In this document: positions 38,240 through 50,619 of the stretch, in pieces
How positions within the stretch are numbered: position 1 is the stretch's first letter
How the letters are laid out: the number at the start of each line of letters is the position of its first letter
Assembly: GCF_036370855.1 (NCBI RefSeq)
Contig: NC_088100.1
Coordinates: forward strand, 130,933,585 to 130,997,584
DNA length: 64,000 bases
Reading direction: 5' to 3'
DNA from: Dromaius novaehollandiae
Taxonomy: Eukaryota; Chordata; Aves; Casuariiformes; Dromaiidae
Made by a program: the position numbers and the translations under genes
The notes under the pieces: model-generated
What the model was told of the DNA's origin: nothing
Databases searched by the model: none
The model's input: only the letters and a program-made list of their open reading frames with translations

Positions 38240-39180
38240 GGCTTTTTGGATGGTTCTGTTTCACTTGTTTTCTGAAATAAATATGTATTTGAGGAGTGAT
38301 GCTCGTTATGGTGGTTTCCTTACGGGAGGCGAAGCACTGTCCGCGGGTAATTACGTGGGTCTCCGGCAGCAGCCCCTGCGAGATGCTCCCCCATGGCAGA
38401 CTTCGCCCATGGCTCGTTAAAATACACACTGGAACAAGGTCTTTTTCTGTGGTCCCACTTATTGTTTGAAAAATGCTTCTGATTGAGATAGAAAACGCCC
38501 TCCAATCACCCAAAAGGCCAGGAGTCCCCCCCTTTTTTTTTCACATTGGCCCTCGTTACAGACTCCCCAATAATTCAGCTAATGCATCTATTCCTCATAC
38601 ATCCAGCTGCCTTACAAAAAGCCAATGAATTATTCTTGTTTTTAGTGCAACCACTGAAAATATTTCAAAGTGAAAAGGAATTGACCCAACCTACTGTGCA
38701 CATTATTTATTCAGAGGTAGTACAAAAACGAGTCCCTGATGTTACTAAAACAAATCCTAATAAGTACAGAGAGCATCAATTACAGGCTTCCCTTTATAGT
38801 CCTATATATCTCTTTTCCTTTCTAGAGATAGTATCACATGCAAGGGGGCACAGTGTTGGCTTTCAAATCTATTGAGCTTTCATAATTATAACCTCCATTT
38901 TAACCTCTTTTATAGGACATACTATACTGTTTCACGTTATGTTCCTTGAATCCCAACCAACCCTAGGAGAAAGTGTCTTTAAAGCTTGCCTCTTCTAAGA
39001 CATGCATAAAATGGGAAATATTAAGCATTCATAACATCATGCATACATTACCTCAGAGTGCAAGGAAGAGTGAAAGCAAAATATATCTTGTGAATGTCGT
39101 GGAATTTGGCTTTAAGCTTTGTAAATATTCAGCGTGCACATATTCTGACATAATTAAACTAAGGAAATATTAATTGCAGT
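38240..39180. other. unique stretch without recognisable features
   Basis: This is AT-leaning sequence. A 109-codon plus frame (38546-38875) has no recognisable domain and lies in ordinary non-coding composition. Confidence 0.3.
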
Positions 39181-39830
39181 GAAATAGCTACATTTTCTTT
39201 CTTCTTCCTCTTCTTTTTTTTTTTTTTTTTTTGTTCTGGTCTGTATGGAATGTCCTTTATTTAATCAAAAAGCTTGGAATGATTCCTAATCTATCATAAA
39301 AAATTTTAAGGACATGATTAATTCCATTGTTTAAATTCTGTTTTATTGCCATAAGAAACTCTCATAAATGAGCCTGCACCTTTCTCTGCGATCATTTCCT
39401 TCTAAAGTAATATACTAATTAATTTCAATTAAATATATGTAAAAGAAGATATATTTTGAAAAATGCTTCTCCCTTGCCATTTGTTAATATATTGAAAAAG
39501 TGTAAACCTTGGAACATTTAGCATAGAAAATATTCATTTTTGGTAATTTCTCAAGGGGACAATTTATTAAATGAAAGGCTTTTAACATTAGCTAAAAGCA
39601 GCCCTGTAAATCATGGGTGTCATCAAACTGCTTCATCACTTCATTAATTTAAAAGATTATTATATGCGTAACTGACATAATTTTGAACAATGTTACATGG
39701 TTAATTTATTAATGTAGAAAAGCAGAAATGACATGCTGAATTGATTTATTATTATAATTGTATAATTTTAGGACTTTTCTCTGTGACTTTCACCAACAGA
39801 GCAAATGATTCAGGGTGAAATTGTGCCACT
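39180..39830. promoter_or_regulatory. AT-rich candidate conserved enhancer
   Basis: About 650 bp of AT-rich DNA contains a 22-T run at its left edge and a TGATTTAT (PBX-HOX core) at 39742-39749. It also has many TAATTA, ATTAAT and octamer-like homeodomain sites and no transposon landmarks. It has the look of vertebrate conserved non-coding elements around developmental genes. Confidence 0.4.
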
Positions 39831-40029
39831 GATTTTTTTTTTAAGGCAGGACTACTCACTGACGTCTGCAAGGACTTCAGCTTGAACGAGGCGACGGTCC
39901 AGCATGTCTCCTCCGCGTCTTGCTGCGAGCTGCTGAAAGACGAGGGGCTGATAGTCACCTTGTACTTTTATTAATTTTAAAGCGCTTTTTCCCTCCCGGT
40001 AGTCAGATGGATTTGGAAGTTGCTGTGGT

Positions 40030-40640
40030 TATGTTAGGAAGCCGCTCCTGCGTAAACGCACACATGCCGTGAGCTGCCGGCGTGCCGGGAAGGCTTTGGT
40101 GGGGGCAAAGCTCGCCCCGCGCCACCGGCAAGCGCAGGAGCACTGGGACGGGCCCACCGCGCTTTCGGTCCTGATTACATGGGTCAGCAACCAGTGCTGG
40201 CTTCACGCCCACGCCGAAAGTATAACGCAGCACCGTTTCGTCGCTCGGCACGGCGTGGAAAGCGTGGTTAAACTTGCATTTGGTGATACAGGACCACGTC
40301 CGGGATTAATCTTAGATTTAAAGGCTGCACGACTCTGAAGCCCTGCAAAGCTCCCGGGCACGGCTGGTCCCAGGCCGCGGGCGCGCGGGCGCGGGCGGCA
40401 CAGCGGGGGCCCCTGCAGAGCAGTCTGAGTCCCGCCCTGCTGCCTCTGCTTTCAGGCCCAGTTGCCGCCAAACCGCTCGAAAGTCTTGGCCGTGTTTGAG
40501 GTGAGCGGGCCGCGCTGGGGTGCTCGGTGCTGGGTGCAGCCCCGGTGCTCGGCACGGTCCCGCGCGAGGCCGGCGGCCGGGACACGCGGGTTGCACGCCG
40601 AGCGATGCCTTTTTCCTTGCACGTTTTGCTCATTTAGAGC
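40030..40640. other. GC-rich patch
   Basis: This isolated CpG-enriched patch has a possible plus-strand donor (GAG|GTGAGC at 40499-40504). No exon can be established. Confidence 0.35.
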
Positions 40641-40779
40641 TGGCTTTGGATGACGAGACACGCCAAGCCGGGGTTCCACAAGGGGCATTTGAGATGCCAG
40701 TAACAAGGATACTGAAAAAAGAAAGAAAAGGAAAAGAATTTCACGGTGGATAAAATTTAAAATGCAAATTAAAAACTAG

Positions 40780-43150
40780 ACCGTTTCAGAGCAGTGGTTA
40801 AGGGTCCTACATCACAGAATGGTGTCACAAGAGCATTCTGGGCAATTACTGACAATTTTTAAAAGAGTATTTTTCCTTCCCTGTAATCTTCCGTAATGCC
40901 TTTCATATGTAATACCTTGAGCATACACAGTATGCAAAACACTTTACCCACTGTATACATGCAGGAATCATTTCCCCATTACGGCAGCCATGGCGAGGGT
41001 GCAGAATGGTGACCAGATGCTCTGAGCACGGCACTCTGCAAGACTAAAGCGCGGCAAAGACTTTAGCCAAGACCGCTGGGGCAAACGCAGACTCTTATGA
41101 AAAGCACCATGTGGTTTTTAATGTGCGCAGAGTGAAGACAGGACCTCTGATTTTAAGATACTACCCCCCAAGATGTAAATTATCCAGAAAGGCATCCTTC
41201 ATGCCGTGAAGTTTGAGCCCATCAGTCACATATATTATTTCAATGCTCGCAAGTTAGATGGGGCATATTCTAAATCTCCAATTATCTCCGGCATGTGTGC
41301 AGTTGGCTTTTATTTTTGATGATGATCATTTTTTTTTCTAAGGGTGTCACTGAGGACATGGGGAAACAATTTAGGAGATAAAAAAAAAAAAAAAAGATTC
41401 AAGCCAAATGCTTTCTTACAGGAAACATTTATTTGCACTAGAGTGTCTCATCTAACAAATTTCCACCATATTTTCCCACAACAGACAGGAACTTGTCTGC
41501 ATTAGCATTTTAAGAGACGAATCCTAAAGAGCAGCAAGTGTCAATAAGCTGTCACGGGCAGGACTGATGGCTCTTCACAGACCTCTTCTCACATGAGTGC
41601 AAACGACTCTCTTTTAGTTCATCACAGGCATTTTGGTGAAAACAAACTTTCCTTATTTTCACGTGGCCTTTAAAATACTGACTAAAGCAAAACAGAGGGG
41701 CTGATCCTGTAGCACTGCAATCAACGGCAAAAATCCTATCTGCCTGGCTGAAAGCAAAATCAGAGCCTTAGAAGAGCAAATGAAATATTATAATTTTCCG
41801 CACCCTGATCTTACAGATATGTCACAAATATGGACCTCAAGAGGTGAGAGAGAGACCATTTATAGAGAATAAGTTGTTTTAAAAGCAAAACGTGCATTCT
41901 GCGTGACCTGGAGAGTATACGGACTGGGCATAAAGAGCTGTTTTGATCTGACTTTTGTTTTATATTTAGTGCCGCAAACATCTGCTAGCCTTATTACAAA
42001 TTGCACTTTGGTAGTCATAATTAGTCACCACATGATTCTGTTCTACACATGACAGTCACAAAATCAGAAAAATACGGGACAGTGGAAATACTCCATTAAT
42101 GCAGTTTCTGGATGTTATATACAACCACTGTACAAGTCTCATAGCTTCCCCACTCTCTCCTCACACGGAGGAATATGGTTTTACGTTTTACGTTTTTCTT
42201 TCTTTTTGAGAAAGACATTTTAACCTTAGTGATAGCTTAGCTACAGGTTTTCTCTCGGCAAAGACTGTCACTCTCAGTTTGGAAACGAGGAGTGAGCCCA
42301 GCAGCGACTGAAGGAAACCTGAAAGCCTCTCTCGCTCTGAAGCTTAGCCAGACAAGTTTGGACACACAGCAAAGACGATAAAACCAGTTCAAATGGAACA
42401 GGAAAGCTGCGAACTTCTTCAGTGTAACACCAGCTGTGTTTCACTCGTGAAACAGAGGTCTCATGGGTGATAGTCGTGGGCAGTAACTTAATTCAGATAA
42501 TTAAACACCCATAAACCTCCCAACAAGAACCAGTGAAAAGCTGAATGTAGATTTGAGGACTGCTGGGTTTCGGAGCCGGTGAGAGGTGGGGGGGACGGGA
42601 GGCTACAGCAAGAAGGGGCGGTTTAGGAGCCACATCCCTCTGCTGGGTCCCTCAAGGCAAAGCACGGACCACGAAACAGAGTTCTCACCCAACGGAAGGT
42701 TTCCAGTTTCAAAAACACTCTCAGGACAGAGCGAAACGGGGAACCTGAGACCTTTGTGAAAAACAAACGACCTACCAACCCGGGCCCATCAAAACCGTCT
42801 CCTAACGGCCCCCTCCAACCAAACTTAGCAAATCAACCTTTCCCGACCAAACCCACTGCACCAGACATCACCTGATGGCAATTTGCTTTTCTGCCTCAAG
42901 GCATCGCTTCCTTGCCAGCTCAGCCAATGCAGCGGGGACGTTGCTATGACACTCGTCCGTTGTCGCTTCAGCGTCGGTGGGCATCGTTCCCTGCACCAGT
43001 TCAGGCTCACCGGCAGCCCGTCCCCTCGGCACCCCCTGGGCAGCGACACTGAGACCTGCCGTCGTGCTAGTGCCTCCTTCGTTCTTAACAGGCACCAGGA
43101 TCCCAGGCAGCAGATTTAATGTAAAGCCGCGGTTAACAGAGTATTTAGTT
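40780..43150. other. gene-poor stretch with one old foldback-like fragment
   Basis: Most of it is unique. At 41696-41768 the text GCTGATCCTGTAGCACTGCA, then ATCAACGGCAAAAATCCTAT resembles an old amniote repeat of the form gatcctgcagcactgaagtcaatggcaaaactcc. No gene was seen. Confidence 0.3.
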
Positions 43151-43195
43151 TGGACTTAGTCACTGGTGTCACGGCTAACGCTACCATCTGCTCCC

Positions 43196-43370
43196 CTGCC
43201 TTCCCTCCTGGCACAGCATCCACAGCCTTTCCTCTTCTTGTTCATATTCTGCTTTCTTCTCCCACTTTCCTCCTGTCTCCTCCCCTCTGCTCCACTCTTT
43301 CTCCGTTTGTCCAACTTCTGCTTTTTTTTTCTTATTATCATTTTGCCTCTTCCACCTTCCCATGACCACT
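43196..43370. repeat. polypyrimidine-rich tract
   Basis: About 175 bp of C/T-rich sequence (CTTCTCCCACTTTCCTCC and similar) contains scattered purines. It is low complexity, open on both strands, and not coding. Confidence 0.6.
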
Positions 43371-43429
43371 GTCATAATTTTTCTAGCTTAAAAGGAATCA
43401 CGTCCTTGCAAGCTCTCCCCCCATCTCAT

Positions 43430-46400
43430 CCCGCTCTTACGGCACGCCTAAAGCCTCTGCTCTCCCGTGCGAGCGGCCTTGCTCGGCCTCGGCGGTCTCT
43501 GAACCGCTCGTGAGAAAACGGCCGCGTGCACGCAGCAGGCAGGGCCACCGAGGGAGAGTTATGGCCAGGGCACTCAAGAGCTGCGCGGTCTGCCTGCTGC
43601 TCCGGGCAAGCTGCGCCAGCACAGGCACGGCCACACCGCGCAACCGTCCTGCCCGGAGAGCGGCCGCGGTATCGTGGCCGTTTCTCCGTCGGGGCATGTG
43701 TATGGGCAACGAGCATTTTGCAAGAGTGCTGCTGGAGGCTGCTGGAGGGAGACGCGAACGCAAACGTAAAGTAAAATCCATGCAAGAGGGTAGTGTTTCC
43801 ATCATCGAGGTGACATACAGCACTGAGGGTCCTTTGAGCAGCAGAAACTGGATGTGCAAATGCTGTTGAAAGAGAAATCTTTGCAGGGGCCTTTCTTGTA
43901 GGATAATTTTAGGCTTCGGCACTTCTTTTCACAGGGTGGTTTTAAATCTGGAATCATTCATACACATCTAAGGCCTTTAGGCCATTGAGTATGACCCGCT
44001 TCTGGAACAGAGGCCAAGCATTTCACTCACCCACCCCAACATTAAGAGCGGATGCTTTTGCAGGTAAAGGTTTGATCCCAAGCGGGAATTTTCACAGTGA
44101 GAACTGCACGCTTGGGAGGAGAGGCAGGGCTTTTGCCAGCAACTCCCACCCCTCGAACGGCGGGGCTGGGGCACCGCTAGCAGAGGACTCTGCAAACGGG
44201 GCTTCCTCCCGCCTCCCTCGGTGCTGTCGTCCGAGGGAAACCCGGGCAGATTCCCGCGAGAAGGGACAACCGCCAGCAACTCAGGGGACCCAGCGCCGGC
44301 AGCTCAGGTGTCGCCGGATGGGCACGGAGGCTGCTTTCTGGCTCCGACCGAGGGGAGAAGGATTCGACTACGGGGGAAGAAAAAAGGAAGGGGACGGGAT
44401 GAAGCCTTTGGAAAAGCTGGCACATCTCTGGCTAAATCAGGAGGGACCTCTGCTACCCCTTCTGTTCAGCGAGGACTGACGAAAGCTTGTTTTAGTTTCC
44501 CATGAAAATGCAGGCCAGAAGGTTTGCTTTGCGAACAGGCAGATTGAGAGAAGAGAACGGGAGACCCTGGACGTGTTTTGAGTGCTCTGGCATCCTCAGA
44601 TGCGAATGGTCTTCGCCAGCTCCGCGTTACCGTAAAACTGTCTTCACTGCGTTGTTCCTGCTCAGCCTCCCACGCGAGCATCCTCGGGATGCCCACGCTC
44701 CTTGTGCTGCTGCTCGGAAAGGAGGCGGGGGCTGAAGGGGCACCGCTGTATTAAATCTCTTTTCCAAGGACACGGTTTTCCCGTGCCTCCCAAGGCTGTT
44801 AGAACTGGGGGACTTTGCGAGAGGCAAAGTGTGAGCACGTGCAGGGCAGAGAGCTGCATATCCTTCCTACGCAGGTCTGTAAATCCCTGCTCCTCGCCAC
44901 AGGTTTTCTGCTTCGGGTGAGAGGAGCTCGGTCTTGCATCCCGCCTCCCAGTCCTTCTCCCCCCGGCTCTGCTCCCCGTCGCCCTCCCGCTCTGCACACC
45001 CAGCTACCCCTTGTCTGAAGCGCTTTTGGGGGTCATCAGTTTTGGGGGTCCTTCGCGAGCCACCCGGATTTTGGCGATCAGCAGTACGGCTCGGGAAACC
45101 CACGAGGTATTGAGGGAAAAGGGCTGATTTAGGGAGCTTTGCGGTCAACCGAAACGGTCCTGGCTTGGGTCCTGCTGCCACGAGTTGACATGATCATGCA
45201 AAGTCATCACTGCAGACTTGCACTGGAGAGCATCGCTGCTTAGCATCAGAACGAAGCTCTCTTCATGCATCAAGGCAACTCGGGCCAAAGCAACGTGTTC
45301 AAGTATTTTCGGGTGTGAAAGTGGTGCTTCTGGAGGCATGAATAAATATCCAAGCATAGTCACAGTTCACATGCTGGTGGAAAAGAAGATATCACAGAAC
45401 TCCAAGCAAACCAACAGAACAATAAAACTCAGCAAAAACCTTAACTCTGCTCCCCTGCCCCCAGAGTTAACAATACCTCTGCACGGCAAGAGAGGCTGCA
45501 CAGGCGCACAGCTAGAGGAGGCTTTGCACTGATGTTTTCATTCTTTGAAAAGGCTTTAAATGCTTCTCTCATGTTTTTACAAAAGCTTTTACATTTTGCA
45601 GGGGTGCTCTTTCTGTCTGAATGCCGCTGCTTGCAAAGGGAAGGAAATTCTTCACGTCCTTTTGTTACGGCCACTGCAAGGGCTGCATGAGAAAATTCAG
45701 CATGCGCGGAGCCCCTCCTGCCTTAGGATGGGTGGGAGGGAGGCGAAACACACCCACGCCACGGAAACAAACAGCCGCTTCATTCATGGCCACACCAACA
45801 GACCAGTATTAATCAGTGAGGAGGTCTGTGCATTACCCCCAGAGGTAACTGCCCGAGTGCCTTTGACAAGGCCCAGCCGTGCTGAAATCCAGGGGGATTT
45901 TGCCACGCGCACAAACGGGCAAGAAAGCCAGTGCCAAAACTGCAGAGAACCGAGCAAAGCGTGCTCCCTACCAGCCCGTGCCACGGACTGCCGTCCAGCC
46001 TTGCCCCACGTGCGCCTTACCAGTTAAAGACCTGCTTATCATCCTAAGCGTTATGTTTGGTCTAGAGAGAGCTATGCCACTATTAACCAGTGCTCCTTGT
46101 TTTTTATGTCAGCCACCAGTACGCTTTTTAATGATCATTAAACCCTTACAGGCCGTTCCCTGCTGCTCGCTGCGAGCTGCCTGCATCCATCCAACACTCC
46201 TGCGCCGGCTGAGCCGCAGCCTGGGAGAGCTGGGAAAGGGCGAAGACGAGCGGAAAAAAGTCTAGAGCTCGGAAACAGAAAGAAGGGAAGGATTAAAGGC
46301 AAGGCTCTGCCAGGACGTCGCCACGGGGAGCTAATTGAGGGTGGGCAGCGCAAGGCAAGGGCGAGCGGAGCTGCAGCCTCGCGGGCCGCTGGCACTCGGC

Positions 46401-46560
46401 TGGGGACGCTGCCGGGCCGCGCTGCTCCCGTGCAGCCCGCACACGGCACCACGACCCGTTCGGGCACTCTACTTTTCTTCTGTTTCTAAGCCACTTGCAC
46501 AGGAAATTTTTCCTCATTGCATGTAAAAGCTGTTCCAATTCCCCAAAGTAAGAGACTTGG
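43430..46560. other. mixed stretch with GC-rich patches
   Basis: Moderately CpG-rich patches at 43440-43720, 44100-44450 and 46140-46470 sit in otherwise ordinary sequence. Several overlapping open frames of about 100-160 codons have no recognisable product. Confidence 0.35.
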
Positions 46561-47400
46561 CAAGTCAATTACGAGAAAAGTAGAAGTGCTGAAGCCCAGG
46601 AACAAATTTTAACAACATGCAAGTGTAACTTTTATTGCCAACAGTAGATGTGCCTTGGAATTTGAGGGGGGGAAGAGAAAGCCTGATGAAGTGGCAAAAT
46701 GCAGTTGTTTTGCTTTATCTACAAAGAACACTGTGGTTTCATTTGCAGATGAATCACTTTGTTGTGATTTATTTAGTTTGTAAATGGATCTGATTTATTT
46801 TCCCAGGGGATCTGAGAGGTTTTTTGGGTTTTTTTTGTTTTTTGTTTTTTTTTTACTAAAGCAAGTTATAGGGCCAGTTAAAAGAAGAGGAAGCGTAATT
46901 GCATTGAAACATCTGAAGAAGATCAAGTTCAGGTGTCACCTGCCACAACATTTTGGCAACAAAACAGAACAAAAATCCAAGAATACCAAACCATAAACAA
47001 TCAGAAAAGCAAACAAACCCCAAACAAACCAATACCAAAGCCAAAGGAGAACTACAGATTGCGCAAACCAAACACAGATCTGCCTGTTGCCAAAGGACAG
47101 AGCCTTTAAAGGAATATCTTCCTTTTGAGCGCTCCCTTGTAGGGCACTCCAATGTCAACTTTGCCAGAGCAATTGTTTAACAATCAAACCTGGATCTCAT
47201 TTATATGGCATATGAGCGTAGTAAAGTCAAGCGTATGGAAAGTGTGCTGTACAATAAGATGTGGTTTACTTCATATCGTTAGTTTGCTGGTAATTAGATA
47301 GTTCATATCACAGGACAAATGTTAACGCCTTTCAAATATAATATATACGGCCAGCAGATTTGCCAACTTAAATAGTTTTCCTACACTGACAGTCTTTATT
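46560..47400. promoter_or_regulatory. AT-rich candidate enhancer with paired PBX-HOX cores
   Basis: TGATTTAT occurs twice, 46765-46772 and 46791-46798, 26 bp apart on the same strand. Further right are a RUNX-type TGTGGTTT (about 47261-47268) and several TAAT and GATA-like sites. A T/G simple tract (46820-46853) lies between. The segment carries no transposon landmarks. Confidence 0.4.
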
Positions 47401-49130
47401 TTGTTATTTTGTGTCCCACTGAGAGCACAGAAGTAGAAGGTTCAATCCAGATCTCAAGAATTAGTGGAAACATCCTCCGATCGACTCAGGGAAACTTGTG
47501 TCTGGTCCCAGAATAAAGCTTTCCAAAAATGGAACCGTTATATTTAAATCTACATATAGGATCCATCGTTCTGGTAATATTTTTATACTGCTCGATGTGA
47601 TGAGCCTGCTCCAGCAACAAGCAACTTCTCTCTGAGTTTCTGCCACAGGAGCTTCTTGCTCGTCTTTGCATCCGTGTACCGAATGAACCGAACGCTGCCC
47701 ATTTTCAGCACAAGTGTCACAAGAAAGAGCACAAAGCAAAGTTGCATCAGCCCTAATCCAGCCTGAAAAACTACTCTCTTTGTAACACCGGCTGCATTAC
47801 ATAAAGCACAGGCAACCAAACCCAAGCGAAAAGTGCTCTCCCGTTATCAGAAACCCTTGGATTACGAAGGAGCTTTTGTTTTCAGCCCAGAGAAATAGGT
47901 TGACACTCGACTTCCTACCACCGAAGAATTTATTTGGGTAACTTGTCTACTGCCCTTGGTGGGAGAGGACGCAGAGTCTGCTTTTGCCACCAAGGGACAC
48001 ATCTATCACCGCGAGAGTTTGCTCTGGAAAGAGTTTGCAATGCGCTTTGATGCCTTTACTCAGCCACATTTCCTCTTCCAGGATTTGCTGGGAAGAGGGG
48101 GAAGGGAGAGCAGGGAATAGGTCCCAAACCCTTTACTATCTCTCCTTAGCTTGTTGTCTTTTGTAAGCCACAAAGAACAGATTTTCTTTTGTAAATCCTT
48201 AGTAATTAAAGGAGTACTTCAGTGGCTATACTCTTCAATAGTCTTGTTTCCTAGGTTTTGCCTTTGACAGTCATATTTTGCAAAGGCTGCTAAGATGACT
48301 AGGCACCTTCCCCTACTTAACACTAAACCAATTGATGCCCGTGCACACTGCATGAAGGAGGAAAAGTTTCATTAATGGCACTTCATTAAAGAACTGCACT
48401 GGAAAGCCCTAAATGTGGCTGAACCCGCTGAAATCCAGAGCAAGCTGTCTATTAGGAAGGCAACAAAGACAGTTTCGGAAACTGAACTCCGGCTCCACTG
48501 CAGCGGATTAGGAAGAGTGATGGGATTAGTGTTTAATGACTTGGGGCAAGAGACAAAGGGAATTTCGACAAAGGGGCTTAGATATGGAAGAATTAACACT
48601 CTCTATCCCGACCATGCCTCTGATGACTTCCAGCATTCTTGCCTGGCTCTGCCGAACTTTGGGGGCAAGAAAAGAAAAACAAAACAAAACAAAAAGACTA
48701 GCGAGGCTTTAATACCTCCTTAGCCTTTTCTTATCGCAGTTCTTTCTTTTTTTTAAAGGAAGAAAAGATCTTTTAATTTTTCTTAATCAATGCAATAAGC
48801 AAAGTTTCTAAGGGCTTGTGTTTCAGCACATTGCAGATGATCACATTTCTAGCCATGCATTCATGAGTGACACTCGATGAGGGTACTCTAGCTAGCTAAC
48901 TATATATTTATATAAATAAAGCATATACTTTTAAATGACTTCTTTAACAGAGAGGGGAATTCTGCACGTAGTTGCACTGACTTGACAAATCCTGCTTGAC
49001 TTTAGGTCGTCTTACATAACGGGGAGCAGGGTGAAATGGGCAGGGGGAGGGTTTAATTCATTTGCTCATATAGCTAACCACAAACTTTCCCAGAGTGACA
49101 CGATCCAGGGCAGAATGTGTATTAATGATC
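47400..49130. other. gene-poor unique stretch
   Basis: No gene or clear repeat is seen other than short (AAAAC)n near 48670-48700 and ATATATTTATATAAAT near 48901. A B-box-like GGTTCAATCC at 47439 has no tRNA around it. Confidence 0.35.
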
Positions 49131-49134
49131 AGTT

Positions 49135-49230
49135 CAGAAAGGATTACTGGAGCCTATGAGCCTGATTTTGCTTTCAGAAGATGTGAGTCCATTGCAGCAA
49201 CTCATAATTTACTTCAGCATAAGGTATAAG
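49135..49230. repeat. possible fragment of the same foldback repeat family
   Basis: GAGCCTGATTTTGCTTTCAG, then TGTGAGTCCATTGCAGCAAC resembles one arm of the palindromic element at 50505-50612 and related amniote repeats. It is weak and is listed because a similar copy lies nearby. Confidence 0.28.
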
Positions 49231-50175
49231 GAGAAGGAAGACTTAGCAATAATTGTTTAGCAGCGAAAATCTTTTGAAGCTAAAAGCAATTAATAATAAT
49301 AATAATAAAAAAAGGCCCAGGAAGGAAGCCAATCCCCTCAGCTGCGATACGGAGACATTAACGCATCTGAGCTCCGAGCAGCACTCAAGTCTGTGACCCT
49401 CTGGGCACTAATGTCAAGGAGACACTGCTTAAATAAGTGTACTCCAAGCAGCAAACACCTGCGAGCGATGAGCTAAAGGGGAGCTCTGCTGCCAAGGGCC
49501 GTGCACCTCCCCGGCCCCCCGAGCTGCCACGGCCCGTGGGCTGCCTTTGGCAGCGGCAGAAGCTCCACCCCAACAAAGGCGCACAACTGCGCTGCTCTAA
49601 ACCGGCTCAACACGTATTTATTTTGTATTTTCTCGGAAACCAACCGAAAGTGCTTGCCGAAAAGCTAGGTATTCATTTCGCATGTTAGCCAGTATGCAGT
49701 GCTCCCAGAACAGCTTTAAACTCCAAAGTGTTATTTAAGCAGTGCGGTTTAGGAGGACAATGGCAGCCCCCCGCCGTACTCCATTCAGGGGCAATACCAT
49801 CAGTCAGTGTGAAATTAAATACATTACAGGGTAAGAGCTTAATGCGTTTTATAGGCAGTTGTTCATCCACATCAAACTTTAGCTTTTAAAATCCTACCAT
49901 TTGATCCCACAACAGGAACCGTGCCTTGAGAATGGGATTGGCACATTTGCACTGCCAGCAGGGCAGGAAAAAGCAGAGTGCAGCCTTTAGTGGGAAATGC
50001 AGTCGTCTGAGAGGGAAAAATGTGCTCATCGAGAGGGCTCTGCAGAGGCACAAGCTCTTGTAACACATGAGCAGGACTGGAAACACAGCAGATGCGAACC
50101 CAGAGCTGGCTGGAGTAGGGCTGTTAGAATCAGCGTTACCTACCACAGTCCATATGGATTCTACTTATCAGATGT

Positions 50176-50191
50176 ATAATAATAATAATAA
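50176..50191. repeat. (TAA)n microsatellite
   Basis: Five TAA/ATA units form a short trinucleotide repeat. Another AATAAT tract lies at about 49292-49308. Confidence 0.85.
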
Positions 50192-50504
50192 TAGTTTTTT
50201 ATTCATGCACACGAATTCTGATTCCGCAAACTGTTTTCTATATGAGCAATCCCCATGTACCACAGAGTCTGGTGGGACTTCTCGTGCGAGCAGGAGGTAG
50301 TCCCACACGGATAGCCGCAGGATGAGGCCCCTAAGCCAGCCGGGTGCTCTTTCCTGACCCAGTTGCCAGGTCTTCCACCATGGTGATGACCACATATGCT
50401 CTCGGCTCAAATGCTCAGGATTCCCTTTGCCACGGAAACAGCCTGAGCTGTGAAAATAGTTCGGGGCATAAAAGAGCCACACAAAAAGTGCCAAGCAGAG
50501 ACGC

Positions 50505-50612
50505 CTGTTAAATTCTGCTCTCAGTTACGCTTGCTTAATGCGGGAGTAAATTCCATTTGCTTCAGCCGAGTTACTCAGGATATAAATAGGTGTAAGTGAG
50601 ATCAGAACTTGG
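50505..50612. mobile_element. old palindromic (foldback) repeat element
   Basis: The left arm ATTCTGCTCTCAGTTACGCT, with GGGAGTAAATTCC after it, is the imperfect reverse complement of the right arm GAGTTACTCAGG, followed by AGGTGTAAGTGAGATCAGAA. The full element in other amniotes, as I remember it, reads tctcagttacaccggtgtaaatccggagtaactccattgacttc and back. It has no coding capacity. Confidence 0.55.
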
Positions 50613-50619
50613 TCCTTAG

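Noticed and set aside
38064..38513. 149-codon minus-strand frame
   Set aside because: It overlaps a MIR-like SINE fragment and resembles no protein.
47439..47448. tRNA-like B-box GGTTCAATCC
   Set aside because: No A-box, acceptor stem or cloverleaf can be formed around it.
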